Origin: Neoalteromonas arenosi
Lineage (GTDB): Bacteria > Pseudomonadota > Gammaproteobacteria > Enterobacterales > Alteromonadaceae
Assembly (NCBI RefSeq): GCF_030362855.1
Contig: NZ_JAUCBP010000006.1
Coordinates: forward strand, 96,892-160,891
Direction: 5' to 3'
DNA length: 64,000 nucleotides
Shown here piece after piece: positions 1 to 8,458 of this stretch. Made by a program: the position numbers and the translations under genes. Numbering within the stretch: the stretch's first letter is position 1; each line of letters begins with the position of its first letter. The notes beneath the pieces are model-generated. The model searched no databases, was not told the DNA's origin, and was given only the letters and a program-made list of their open reading frames with translations.

Positions 1-76
1 GGACGCTTAGCTCAGTTGGGAGAGCATCGCCCTTACAAGGCGAGGGTCACTGGTTCAAGCCCAGTAGCGTCCACCA
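1..76 (+). tRNA. tRNA-Val(TAC)
   Basis: A complete cloverleaf with encoded CCA: acceptor GGACGCT pairs with AGCGTCC, the anticodon stem TCGCC/GGCGA encloses the loop CTTACAA with anticodon TAC, and the T arm is CTGG-TTCAAGC-CCAG. It reads GUN valine codons. It starts at the first base of the window, so more tRNA copies may lie upstream. The sequence is identical to the second copy 38 bases downstream. Confidence 0.97.
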
Positions 77-114
77 CTTTATTCCTTTACACCGCGCGGT
101 TAACATTCTTAGAT

Positions 115-190
115 GGACGCTTAGCTCAGTTGGGAGAGCATCGCCCTTACAAGGCGAGGGTCACTGGTTCAAGCCCAGTAGCGTCCACCA
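115..190 (+). tRNA. tRNA-Val(TAC), second copy
   Basis: Base-for-base the same as the tRNA at 1-76, including the anticodon TAC and the encoded CCA end. The 38-base spacer suggests a shared transcript. Its last ten bases are also the first ten bases of the 80-bp tandem repeat that follows. Confidence 0.97.
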
Positions 191-353
191 CTTCTTTTTT
201 TAAATATTTCCGTAGATTCGAAGGCGAGCTGATTCAATTACGTGGTAACCAACCGCAGCAGTGTCCACCACTTCTTTTTTTAAATATTTCCGTAAATTCG
301 AAGGCGAGCTGATTCAATTACGTGGTAACCAACCGCAGCAGCGTTCACCACTT
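181..353 (+). repeat. 80-bp tandem repeat seeded by tRNA-Val 3' end
   Basis: Copy 1 is 181-260, copy 2 is 261-340, and a partial third copy (the GCGTTCACCACTT part) begins at 341. The period is exactly 80 and the two full copies differ at two positions (182/262 and 215/295). Each unit opens with the GTCCACCA acceptor end and contains AAGGCGAG, a string also found in the tRNA just after its anticodon loop. The units may therefore be decayed tRNA copies or duplications of the tRNA tail with its spacer. No cloverleaf can be drawn inside them. Confidence 0.9.
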
Positions 354-364
354 TTCCCTAGATA

Positions 365-3277
365 TCAATTAAATGAATAACTCATTTGGGCGTAATAATA
401 TCCACCGTTCATACCAAGTGGAGATGTGGGTGGATACCTGGCACCAGCCAAATCACTGAAGGGGTTTTCGGACGGTCGATTGTCAAAGAAATTTTGCGCG
501 CCGATGGTCATTCGCCAGTTTTCGTTAAAGCGATAACTGAGCTCTACATCAAAGACGGTCTCGGCACTCGCTTCGATATCCAAACCAGCTGATGCGTCCA
601 AATGGTCCTCATAGAAACCTGAAAAATAACGCAGTCGCCAAAGAAAGTCGAAATCATTAAATGACTGATTCAAAGCAAATACGGCTCTGAAGTCGGGTAA
701 GTTATCCTCCAACATGTGGATTCGAGCGGGCGTCAGATTTGAAACAGGCTCCAGCCCACCCAGCGCATTTATGCGTGGATAAAGCGTGACTCTATCAACT
801 TCCGTTTGGGTCCAGTTTAAAGAGCCAGAAAACGAGTTTTGTACTCGACCACTCGTAAACTCATAGTTAATGACTACATCAATTCCTTGGGTTGTTGTAT
901 CAAAGTCATTAGTAAAAAACTTTACACTTTCAAATATCTCACTCAGCGGAACGCCAACACGGGTCAAGGAGCGAATATCGTCTTGAGATAATTGAATTGC
1001 CGATGTTGTACTTATCCTGTCTTTCAGTGTGATGTGAAAGTAATCAAGTGTTACAAATAGTCCGTCATGCCAATAGTAAACCAAGCCTAAGCTCTTGTTC
1101 ACAGACTCCTCGGGACGCAATGGTGTTGCCCCTACCTGAATTGATATGGGATTTGTGGGAGGCAATGTTGCCTGGTCCTCAAGGCCTCTTTCTGAAAATG
1201 CAGTTGTTACATTGATAACGTTACTTTGACCTACAGTCGGTGCCTTAAACCCGGTACTGATTGAGCTCCTAAGCGAGACAAGATCACTTAGTTCATAACG
1301 GCCAGTCACTTTACCTTCGAATGTTGCTCCAAAGTCATTAAAGTGCTCGTACCGCAAAGCTGCTCCCATCAAATATGAGTCATTCAAATAGGTCTCTACA
1401 TCAAAATATACCGCCATATTGCTGCGGCTCCAGTACCCTGCTGATTGTGGTGTATATCCCGGAAAACCATTCGAACCGACGCTAAACCCCTGACTCAGTC
1501 CAGAATCTGGTTCTAATGCCAGGAAACCTGCTTGATAAGAACTTTCTTCACCCGCTTTTTGATGATAACTCTCCTTGCGCCATTCAAGCCCTGCCGCAAT
1601 ATGGATAGGCTCATCCATAATGCCATCCATAAATTTAGTGATATCAAAGCTTATCGTCCGCTCTATCTGCCTTGCTCCGCCGGGAGCGAATTCAGTAGGA
1701 GAATCTGGCCCAAGGGATGGATTTACCGTATTTGAAATTAAATAATCAATTCCTGAATACCCCAAACTCACACTAAGATCATATGCCCAATCATCAGCAA
1801 AAAAGCCCTTTATTCCCATATTGAAAGCTGCATCTTCGACGCGACCGCCAAATCGAGGCGAAAAACCACCGGGAAGAATTTCATTAAACGCGAAACAATT
1901 CTGTCCAATCGCTGTCGTATTGTTAGCAATAAGCAGATAACCTGGTTCATCCAGAACATTGTTGTCATTTATCAGTATCGTCGGACACTCAATGCCCTGA
2001 TTCAAACCATCGAGATCGCCGACTAGCAATTGGGATTGTCCTTGGCCGCCATTAGGCGCAGCAAAGACGCCGCGTCTCAGGTGGGGATGGCGAAAATAGA
2101 AACCGCCTTCTATTTTCCGACGGGCCACATTGGAGAAACTGTACCATTGCAAATCATCGTTTATGTTAGCCCCCGCATTAATCGAAAATTTGACATCGTC
2201 ATCGACATCAAGAGTGCCCCAATATTGAGCCGGGTCTGCTACAAAGCCATTACCAGCGTCGCGCAGCATTTGCGCGTCCGCTCGTTGAACTGCGCGATTC
2301 GTCGCGTCACGTTGACGAAATTCAGCACTTGCGTTAACAAAGCCTTGACTGCCTAGCGGCACCCCTACATTGGCTTGTACCTGGAAATCCTCACCATCGC
2401 CTTGAAAGAAAGATCCACCGCGCACAGAAACACGCCCCCCAGACGAGTCTTCTTTAAGGACAAAATTAATTACGCCAGCAATGGCATCGGAGCCATATTG
2501 AGCCGCAGCACCATCGCGCAACACCTCAACTTGCCGGATCGCTGAAGCGGGCAAAACAGATACATCAGGGCCCTGCGCACCATCGGACAACCCTCCGCCT
2601 AAAAACGTGATAGCAGCACTTCTATGCCTGCGCTTGCCATTCACAAGTATCAGGGTATGGTCAGAAGCCATGCCTCTTAGGTTGGCAGGACGTACTAAAC
2701 TGGCAGCATCATTAATAGACTGATCGTTAACATTTAGCGAAGGTACAAGATTGCTCAACATTCCAAGCACATCTGTCTCACCTTGCTGGGATAGCTGCTC
2801 TGTATTAATCACGTCAATTGGAATCGGTGACGAAGTTACGGTACGCGGTAAGCTTCGGCTACCAACTACAGCTATCTGCTCTACAGTTGAATTATAGGCC
2901 GATTCATCGTTAGAGCCGTCATCATTACCATCTACCAATTCGGCAGTGTCTGATGGGGCTACTTGGACACTTAGCTTACCACTTTCATCCTGCACAACTA
3001 TCAAGGTTGAATCTTTGAGTAATAACTCTAACGCCTCGCGATGAGTAAATTCGCCGGTTAATGATTGAGTGGTAAAAGTTTCAGCCTCATCAAACGGAAA
3101 CAATAATGTTATGTCCGCTTGTTTGGCGAAAAGAATTAAAGCTTCATCAGCTCTAAGAGATGGAATATCAAATATAGCATACTGGGCGTGTGCCAGTCCG
3201 ATAGGACTGAGAAATAGTACTCCTCCAACCCACAGCCTGTTAATTCCTGATAAGAGGCGCGATAACCAACTAGTCAT
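365..3277 (-). CDS. TonB-dependent receptor with N-terminal signalling (STN) domain
   Basis: This is an outer-membrane ligand-gated transporter of about 970 residues. A signal peptide (cleavage after LAHA, about residue 31) is followed by an STN domain (about 32-110), the part that contacts a FecR-type protein in the periplasm. Then come a plug (about 130-280, with LRGMASDHTLILVNGKRRH and DGAAAQYGSDAIAGVINF) and a 22-strand-type barrel ending in an aromatic-rich YAQMSYSFN. It lies 324 bases downstream of the fecI-fecR pair on the same strand, so it is the likely input receptor of that regulatory system. The receptor at 5388-7955 is a close paralogue without the STN. The substrate cannot be read from sequence; iron chelates and glycans are both possible for this family. 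Confidence 0.93.
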   Translation of the reverse strand: MTSWLSRLLSGINRLWVGGVLFLSPIGLAHAQYAIFDIPSLRADEALILFAKQADITLLFPFDEAETFTTQSLTGEFTHREALELLLKDSTLIVVQDESGKLSVQVAPSDTAELVDGNDDGSNDESAYNSTVEQIAVVGSRSLPRTVTSSPIPIDVINTEQLSQQGETDVLGMLSNLVPSLNVNDQSINDAASLVRPANLRGMASDHTLILVNGKRRHRSAAITFLGGGLSDGAQGPDVSVLPASAIRQVEVLRDGAAAQYGSDAIAGVINFVLKEDSSGGRVSVRGGSFFQGDGEDFQVQANVGVPLGSQGFVNASAEFRQRDATNRAVQRADAQMLRDAGNGFVADPAQYWGTLDVDDDVKFSINAGANINDDLQWYSFSNVARRKIEGGFYFRHPHLRRGVFAAPNGGQGQSQLLVGDLDGLNQGIECPTILINDNNVLDEPGYLLIANNTTAIGQNCFAFNEILPGGFSPRFGGRVEDAAFNMGIKGFFADDWAYDLSVSLGYSGIDYLISNTVNPSLGPDSPTEFAPGGARQIERTISFDITKFMDGIMDEPIHIAAGLEWRKESYHQKAGEESSYQAGFLALEPDSGLSQGFSVGSNGFPGYTPQSAGYWSRSNMAVYFDVETYLNDSYLMGAALRYEHFNDFGATFEGKVTGRYELSDLVSLRSSISTGFKAPTVGQSNVINVTTAFSERGLEDQATLPPTNPISIQVGATPLRPEESVNKSLGLVYYWHDGLFVTLDYFHITLKDRISTTSAIQLSQDDIRSLTRVGVPLSEIFESVKFFTNDFDTTTQGIDVVINYEFTSGRVQNSFSGSLNWTQTEVDRVTLYPRINALGGLEPVSNLTPARIHMLEDNLPDFRAVFALNQSFNDFDFLWRLRYFSGFYEDHLDASAGLDIEASAETVFDVELSYRFNENWRMTIGAQNFFDNRPSENPFSDLAGARYPPTSPLGMNGGYYYAQMSYSFN

Positions 3278-3601
3278 CGAAAAGTTTACTCCAAGTTAGA
3301 CGCGAGCTAACGACTCTCTTGAACAGGCAAATTAGAGAGATTTGATAAGAATAACGACCGTCAATTTTGTTTATGACAATCGAATTATAAACACACGAGT
3401 TAAATTCTAACCGCATTGTAATTTATTATTGTTTTATTTCGGCTTTTAGTTGAATTTGACTTAAATCTACATGCAATTTACGTGCAGCATCAAAATGTAA
3501 GCATAACGCTACAATATCAACGCTGGAATAACAATGATTTGTCGAGGTAAAGCGCTTAAGTGCGCCGAAAACCGTGCCTAATGGGAAGAAAAAAGGAGCC
3601 T
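3278..3601. other. intergenic, fecR to STN receptor
   Basis: This is a gene-free, AT-rich stretch. It holds the fecR terminator at its upper edge and presumably the promoter of the STN receptor, which would be the target of the neighbouring ECF sigma factor. A GGAG lies about 11 bases before the receptor start. I could not identify a -35/-10 pair with confidence. Confidence 0.5.
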
Positions 3602-3612
3602 TTAGGCTCCTT
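3587..3612 (-). terminator. Rho-independent terminator after fecR
   Basis: An 8-bp perfect stem AAGGAGCC/GGCTCCTT with a 4-base loop is followed on the minus strand by a run of T. The hairpin overlaps the fecR stop codon (3602-3604). It would separate the sigma/anti-sigma transcript from the downstream receptor gene, which would then need its own promoter. Confidence 0.85.
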
Positions 3613-4657
3613 GAGAAAGTAGAATTGTATACTCTGACACCCGCTCGTTTTTGATTGAAAAGCTATTCTCCAACGCATTCAACAAGCCGTCGATGTCACC
3701 CACTTTGAAGTAACCAGCAACGCGCTGCCTCTTTAACGCTTCATCAGAGATTTGAAAACGCATGGGTGTATAACGTGTGATTTCCTTCAAGACCACATCT
3801 AGCGTTTCCCCTTTAAACACTAACATGCCTTTTTGCCACGCTAAATCGTCGGCGACAAGATCCTGACTAACCGTTTTGCGATCGCTAATACTTGCATCTA
3901 CCGTTGCCTTTTCACCAGAGAATACAATCAGCCCCTGGTCAACGATAGCATTTTGGCCGCTCAGAATTTTCGCACCCTCGATAGCGCTTTGCTCGGCTTT
4001 ATCTTGGACCAAAACTCGCCCCTCTGTTACAACTAACTCAAATGCCGACTCTTCGACCAGTTGAACGTTAAATGCAGTACCTATTGCTGTCACTGTATTA
4101 CGACCGGCCGCAACAACGAAAGGACGTGATTTTTCATGAGCAACATCAAAATAGGCTTCGCCCCTAAGTAAAGAAATGCGTCTTTCTTCTCCAGTAAAGC
4201 GAATACTGACAGCGGAATTTGTATTCAAATGCAAAGTCGAGCCGTCCGACAGCGTAATACTTCTTTGCTCACCCACTAGAGTTGACGCATGTTGTGCAGC
4301 AATTACCATTGCATCTGGTGAAGTGTTCCACTGACTGAATAAAAAGCCGCCGATAGTTAAACATACAAAAGCGATACTCGCTGCAATTTGCCAATTAGTC
4401 TTCTTATAACGTGATTCGATTTGAGTCGTTGGCTGCTGTTCTAATGGAAATAAACTGCTTAATTGGTGCATAACCGACATGTCATCCCATAGACTAGCCA
4501 ACTCAAAGAGTACCTCGCGGTGGGCGTTTGAGATTGCCATCCATTTGGACAACTGGTCTTTTTCTTGTTCGTTCAGCCCTCGATCAATACGGCTGATCCA
4601 AACACACGCTTGCTCATTGATGTCCTCACGTGTGTCGAAATTGTGAACGTTACTCAT
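3602..4657 (-). CDS. fecR: FecR-family anti-sigma / sigma regulator
   Basis: This inner-membrane protein of 351 residues relays the state of the outer-membrane receptor to the ECF sigma factor. The cytoplasmic DUF4880-type N-terminus (about 14-60, with the WISRIDRGLNEQEK segment) is followed by one membrane helix (about 90-109), the FecR domain (about 120-220, with LSDGSTLHLNTNSAV and VTEGRVLV) and a C-terminal STN-like/DUF4974 segment (about 270-350). The start codon overlaps the stop of the sigma gene by 4 bases, giving translational coupling. fecR is used as a family name; orthology to the E. coli citrate system is not claimed. Confidence 0.93.
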   Translation of the reverse strand: MSNVHNFDTREDINEQACVWISRIDRGLNEQEKDQLSKWMAISNAHREVLFELASLWDDMSVMHQLSSLFPLEQQPTTQIESRYKKTNWQIAASIAFVCLTIGGFLFSQWNTSPDAMVIAAQHASTLVGEQRSITLSDGSTLHLNTNSAVSIRFTGEERRISLLRGEAYFDVAHEKSRPFVVAAGRNTVTAIGTAFNVQLVEESAFELVVTEGRVLVQDKAEQSAIEGAKILSGQNAIVDQGLIVFSGEKATVDASISDRKTVSQDLVADDLAWQKGMLVFKGETLDVVLKEITRYTPMRFQISDEALKRQRVAGYFKVGDIDGLLNALENSFSIKNERVSEYTILLSQGA

Positions 4658-5223
4658 GGATTATTTCCATCTTTTAATGGGGAGTGATCATCCGACAAAT
4701 CCGAAATATCCTCCCTTTTCTGTGATAATTCTTTTAAATACCGCGAACAGAGTAGCAAGCCTTTGGCAACATGCTTCTCTATGGTGCTTTCACTCAATCC
4801 AAGGAGCTCTGCAATTTCCCGCTGGCTTTTACCGTAAACTTTCTTTAATAAAAAGACCCTTTTCACATCTGGAGAAAGGGTATCAGTTGCTCTACAAAAG
4901 TTTAAAAAGCGCTCTTTACTTTCAACGTTTTTTTCTAATGTATATCCCACCAGTTCGTGGGGTAACGCATCCATGTCCTCAATCTGTTGACTCTGCACGT
5001 GTTCAGCCCGAGCCACATGATTTAGTGCCAAATTACGCGCTGTCTTCAACATATATGTTCGCTCGTAGCGAATCTCTTGTTTTAAATTAGCTTCGTAACT
5101 TTTAACAAAAGTTTCTTGAACAATGTCCTCGATATCTTCTGAGGGAACTATTGCTCCGACTGCTCGCATCAATTTCGAGCGATACTTTAAATAAGTTACC
5201 GTTAGTGTCGACTTTCTCGTCAT
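4654..5223 (-). CDS. ECF-type RNA polymerase sigma factor (FecI-like)
   Basis: This 189-residue sigma-70 family factor has region 2 at about 8-75 (the PSEDIEDIVQETFVKSYE core segment) and region 4 at about 115-170 with the helix-turn-helix KVYGKSQREIAELLGLSEST. The 4-base overlap with fecR and the receptors on either side point to the cell-surface signalling type, which activates the receptor gene when substrate binds. The C-terminal 20 residues are acidic and lack a family motif. Confidence 0.93.
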   Translation of the reverse strand: MTRKSTLTVTYLKYRSKLMRAVGAIVPSEDIEDIVQETFVKSYEANLKQEIRYERTYMLKTARNLALNHVARAEHVQSQQIEDMDALPHELVGYTLEKNVESKERFLNFCRATDTLSPDVKRVFLLKKVYGKSQREIAELLGLSESTIEKHVAKGLLLCSRYLKELSQKREDISDLSDDHSPLKDGNNP

Positions 5224-5348
5224 ATTTTTTTAGACCTGAACGTCTGTATTACTTTACAGTGTGTTTGTTGTGCTTTTACTCTGCGTTTGTACAAATAAAT
5301 CGAGAATTATTTACCGCGTTTCCTCAGAGTTGTAAATCCTAACAAAAC

Positions 5349-5368
5349 GGGGGGCGAAAATCGCCCCC
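5349..5368 (-). terminator. terminator after TonB receptor 2
   Basis: A GC-rich 8-bp stem GGGGGCGA/TCGCCCCC sits 20 bases past the receptor stop. On the minus strand it is followed by CGTTTTG. It would end the transcript of the 5388-7955 receptor before the sigma gene. Confidence 0.75.
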
Positions 5369-5387
5369 TCAAAGGGTGACAAATCAC

Positions 5388-7955
5388 TTAGAAGGTATAT
5401 AAACCTCGTACATAATAGAAGCCACCATTTATCCCAATTGGAGATGTGGTTGGGAATTTTGAACCTGCGATTTCATTGTCATACAGAACATTGCGATCAG
5501 GCTCCTCGTCTAATGCGTTCTTCGCGCCGACCACCAATTCGAAGTTTTCTGATACGTGGTAACCAAACTCCAAGTCTAAAGTAAATTCAGAACCAACTTT
5601 ATCAATGGGTAAGCCCGAATCTAAGTGGTCTTCGAAAATACTACCCGCATAATTAACCCGTCCTAGTAAGCGCCAATCGCCATTAGTATGGTTTGCCGTC
5701 AAGCTATAACGCACAGCAGGCAGGTTATCTTCAATCATACGGATACGATCTGCAGAGATGAATTCAGATGCTTGATCAACTGTGGTCGACGTCCAGTTAT
5801 ATGCCAAAGCAAACTTAGTGTCGCCACCAAACATTTCCATGCCGTAATTTGCAACAACATCAACACCTTCAGTTGTAGTATCAAAGTCATTCGCAAAGTA
5901 ACTGACTTCCGAGAAACTCGATGCGTCACGAATACCGCGAGCGAGTAGCGCATCAATATCATCTTGTGTTAACGCGATGCCTGAAACGGTACTAATGCGA
6001 TCAGTAACTTCAATATTGTAGTAGTCCGCAGTGAAAAACAGACCGTTATCAAAGCTGGCTACAACCCCTAAACTGTAGCTTTCTGACTCTTCTGGTTGCA
6101 ATGGTTCACCGCCTACTTGTGCAGCAATAGGATCAGTCGGTGGTAATGTTGCACGGTCAATTAAACGACCATCTGTCCCAAACGCAGTAGTAACATTGCG
6201 CACGTTGTTCTGGCCGATAGTTGGCGCTTTAAAGCCTGTTGAGAATGCACCACGTAAAGCAATGTCTTCCATTAATTCGTAACGGAATGACACTTTACCT
6301 TTAGTCGTATTGCCGAAGTCTGAGAAGTCTTCATAACGAAGTGCTGCTGTTAGCAATAAGTTTTCCGTCGCATACATTTCAGCATCGACGTAAAGCGCGA
6401 TGTTGTTACGAGACGCTTTGCCCTGACTGCGTGCGGAAAGCCCTGGGAATCCGTTAGATCCAATACCAAAGCCTTGAGATGCTAGAGGACCAATCTCATA
6501 TGATGCTGGATCACCAGCGATGCTTTCATATGATTCATTGCGGTATTGGAAACCACCGGCAAAATACAATGGATCATCCAAGCCAATATCTACGGCTTTG
6601 GTCAGGTCAAAGTCGAATGTCTGCTCTGACTGAATGTATTTACCTGGACTAAATTCAAATGGTGTATCAGGACCTAGAGAAGGATTGATAGTGTTCTTAA
6701 TCGCAAAGTCGATTTCATTACGACCTAAATTTACGCTTATGTCATAACCCCACTCGTTCGCGATCTCTCCTTTAGTTCCAAAGACCAAAGATGAGTCCTT
6801 CACAGTTCCGCCAAAGCGAGGTGTAAAGCCACCAGGTAAGATCTCATTGAATGCAAAGCAGTCAGGATTATTAGCAACTAAGTCTATATAACGTTGGTTC
6901 AATAACACGTTGTCACCCACAACGATATCAGTCGGACAATTGCCAGTGCCGTCTGGTGTTAAATCCCCAACTAGCAATAATTGGTCGCCATTGTCATTGG
7001 TGCCACCATCGTTAACACCGCCTCGATTATGCGGATTACGGAAATAGAAACCACCTTCGACTTCACGCTCTGCGTAATTACCAAAGAGATAAGCTTCGGC
7101 ATCAGCATTTAGCTCTAAACCTAGGTTGGCAAATAGCTTAACGTCATGCTTAATCTCTGGACTACCCCAGATTTGGGCTGGATCAGCAACCGCAGTATTA
7201 CCAGCAGCAACCAATGCGGCAGCGTCATCACGCTGCACACTGCGCGACGTGTCATCTGCAGTGCGATATTCAGCACTGAAATTAGCAAAACCTGCGTCTG
7301 ATAATGGTACCCCTACGTTGGCTGCGATCTGAAACATATCACCATCGCCTTCAAAATAAGAGCCAGTGCGGAATTCGACTACGCCGCCCTCTGTGTCATC
7401 TTTAAGTACAAAGTTAACAACACCTGCAATGGCATCAGAACCATATTGTGCTGCTGCGCCATCTCTTAGTACTTCTACTTGTTTTAATGCTACCGATGGA
7501 ATCACCGAAATATCAGGCCCTTGTGCACCGTCAGATAGACCACCGCCTAAGAAAGTAATTACAGCTGAACGATGGCGGCGCTTGCCATTAACTAATACTA
7601 GTGTGTGGTCAGACGCCATACCGCGCAAGTTGGCAGGACGAACTAAAGTCGACGCGTCGTTGATAGGTTGATCGTTGACATTAAACGACGGTACTAACGT
7701 CTGTAGCATCGAGACCATATCGGTAGAGCCCTGATTGGCAAACTCTTCGGTACCAATGATGTCAATCGGTACAGAAGAGTCCGCTACAGAGCGAGGAGCT
7801 GCACGCGTACCGACTACCGCAATTTTCTCTACATCTTGGGCTTGCTCTTGTGCATCTTGTGCATGCGCAGGTGCAATTGCCACAATACTAAGTGTTGCTG
7901 TAACGCCTAATGCACGGCGTAAATGTTTGGTCAATAAAGACTCTGAAGTTTTCAT
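5388..7955 (-). CDS. TonB-dependent receptor without STN domain
   Basis: This outer-membrane transporter has 855 residues from the chosen start. The frame is open to 8000, but the Met at 7955 begins a standard signal peptide (MKTSESLLTKHLRRAL, hydrophobic core, cleavage near PAHA), so it is preferred. The mature protein goes straight to a TonB-box-like EKIAVVG and the plug (about 35-180), then the barrel, ending in an aromatic residue (YVRGLYTF). Plug and barrel align nearly end to end with the STN receptor at 365-3277, including RPANLRGMASDHT and LRDGAAAQYGSDAIAGV. Without an STN it cannot signal through FecR in the known way. It may be the workhorse importer regulated by the neighbouring sigma. 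Confidence 0.93.
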   Translation of the reverse strand: MKTSESLLTKHLRRALGVTATLSIVAIAPAHAQDAQEQAQDVEKIAVVGTRAAPRSVADSSVPIDIIGTEEFANQGSTDMVSMLQTLVPSFNVNDQPINDASTLVRPANLRGMASDHTLVLVNGKRRHRSAVITFLGGGLSDGAQGPDISVIPSVALKQVEVLRDGAAAQYGSDAIAGVVNFVLKDDTEGGVVEFRTGSYFEGDGDMFQIAANVGVPLSDAGFANFSAEYRTADDTSRSVQRDDAAALVAAGNTAVADPAQIWGSPEIKHDVKLFANLGLELNADAEAYLFGNYAEREVEGGFYFRNPHNRGGVNDGGTNDNGDQLLLVGDLTPDGTGNCPTDIVVGDNVLLNQRYIDLVANNPDCFAFNEILPGGFTPRFGGTVKDSSLVFGTKGEIANEWGYDISVNLGRNEIDFAIKNTINPSLGPDTPFEFSPGKYIQSEQTFDFDLTKAVDIGLDDPLYFAGGFQYRNESYESIAGDPASYEIGPLASQGFGIGSNGFPGLSARSQGKASRNNIALYVDAEMYATENLLLTAALRYEDFSDFGNTTKGKVSFRYELMEDIALRGAFSTGFKAPTIGQNNVRNVTTAFGTDGRLIDRATLPPTDPIAAQVGGEPLQPEESESYSLGVVASFDNGLFFTADYYNIEVTDRISTVSGIALTQDDIDALLARGIRDASSFSEVSYFANDFDTTTEGVDVVANYGMEMFGGDTKFALAYNWTSTTVDQASEFISADRIRMIEDNLPAVRYSLTANHTNGDWRLLGRVNYAGSIFEDHLDSGLPIDKVGSEFTLDLEFGYHVSENFELVVGAKNALDEEPDRNVLYDNEIAGSKFPTTSPIGINGGFYYVRGLYTF

Positions 7956-8458
7956 AATGAGTTCCGTGGATGTTTCGATTTCTTGCGACAAAAACAGCAA
8001 AATTTTAGATCGCGAAATCTGTATATTTATTGTTCAACATGATAAACACCGAATTTATTCGGCAATTTTTTATAGCGCCTAAAACCATTGAAAACAAACG
8101 AAAAATAGTAAAATAATTATTTATTTTTACGGCGTAGAGGATTTGAAATTCTGACTTGTCTATATAGAGATTGAGGGGATAAAAGCGTCTCACAAACGCA
8201 GTGCTTTTATGCGTTTACGGTCAAAATTTGAAGTTACTTATTCCTTTATGTTGTTACCAATGTTTGCGTCGTCTCTTCAATAATAGATCCGAAAATTAGT
8301 GTGCTGGCAGATTGGTACTCTGTGACGGATGTGGCATTTTGACTTTATTTAAACATTGACAATATAGAGGTGAACCACACAACACTGCGAAATAAGTAAT
8401 GCGTTTATGCCGTGTTCACAGGCCTTGTTTAAGAGACTTACCTTGAATATTGTTCACC
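7956..8458. other. intergenic region upstream of TonB receptor 2
   Basis: About 500 bases without a convincing gene. It is AT-rich near the receptor (8000-8160) and must hold its promoter. An inverted repeat AAACGCA (8194-8200) / TGCGTTT (8210-8216) with a 9-base spacer is a possible operator. Short open frames here lack ribosome-binding sites and have low-complexity composition. Confidence 0.5.

Noticed and set aside
16..312. Plus-strand open frame of 98 residues across both tRNA-Val genes and the repeat
   Set aside because: It is a translation of tRNA and tandem repeat sequence, with the peptide itself duplicated; no ribosome site.
181..353. Possible CRISPR array
   Set aside because: The repeat units are directly adjacent with no variable spacers, period 80, and derive from a tRNA tail; no cas genes nearby.
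2030..2356. Long plus-strand open frame opposite the STN receptor, with similar cases at 7366-7671, 8928-9338, 15606-16256 and 59012-59545
   Set aside because: Each lies wholly inside a well-identified gene on the other strand and has no family features; they are by-products of that gene's codon use.
4656..5090. 144-residue plus-strand open frame opposite the sigma factor
   Set aside because: Antisense to a clearly conserved ECF sigma gene, no homology-like features and no ribosome site.
8005..8193. Short minus-strand open frame upstream of TonB receptor 2
   Set aside because: AT-rich low-complexity translation, no ribosome site, lies in the presumed promoter region.
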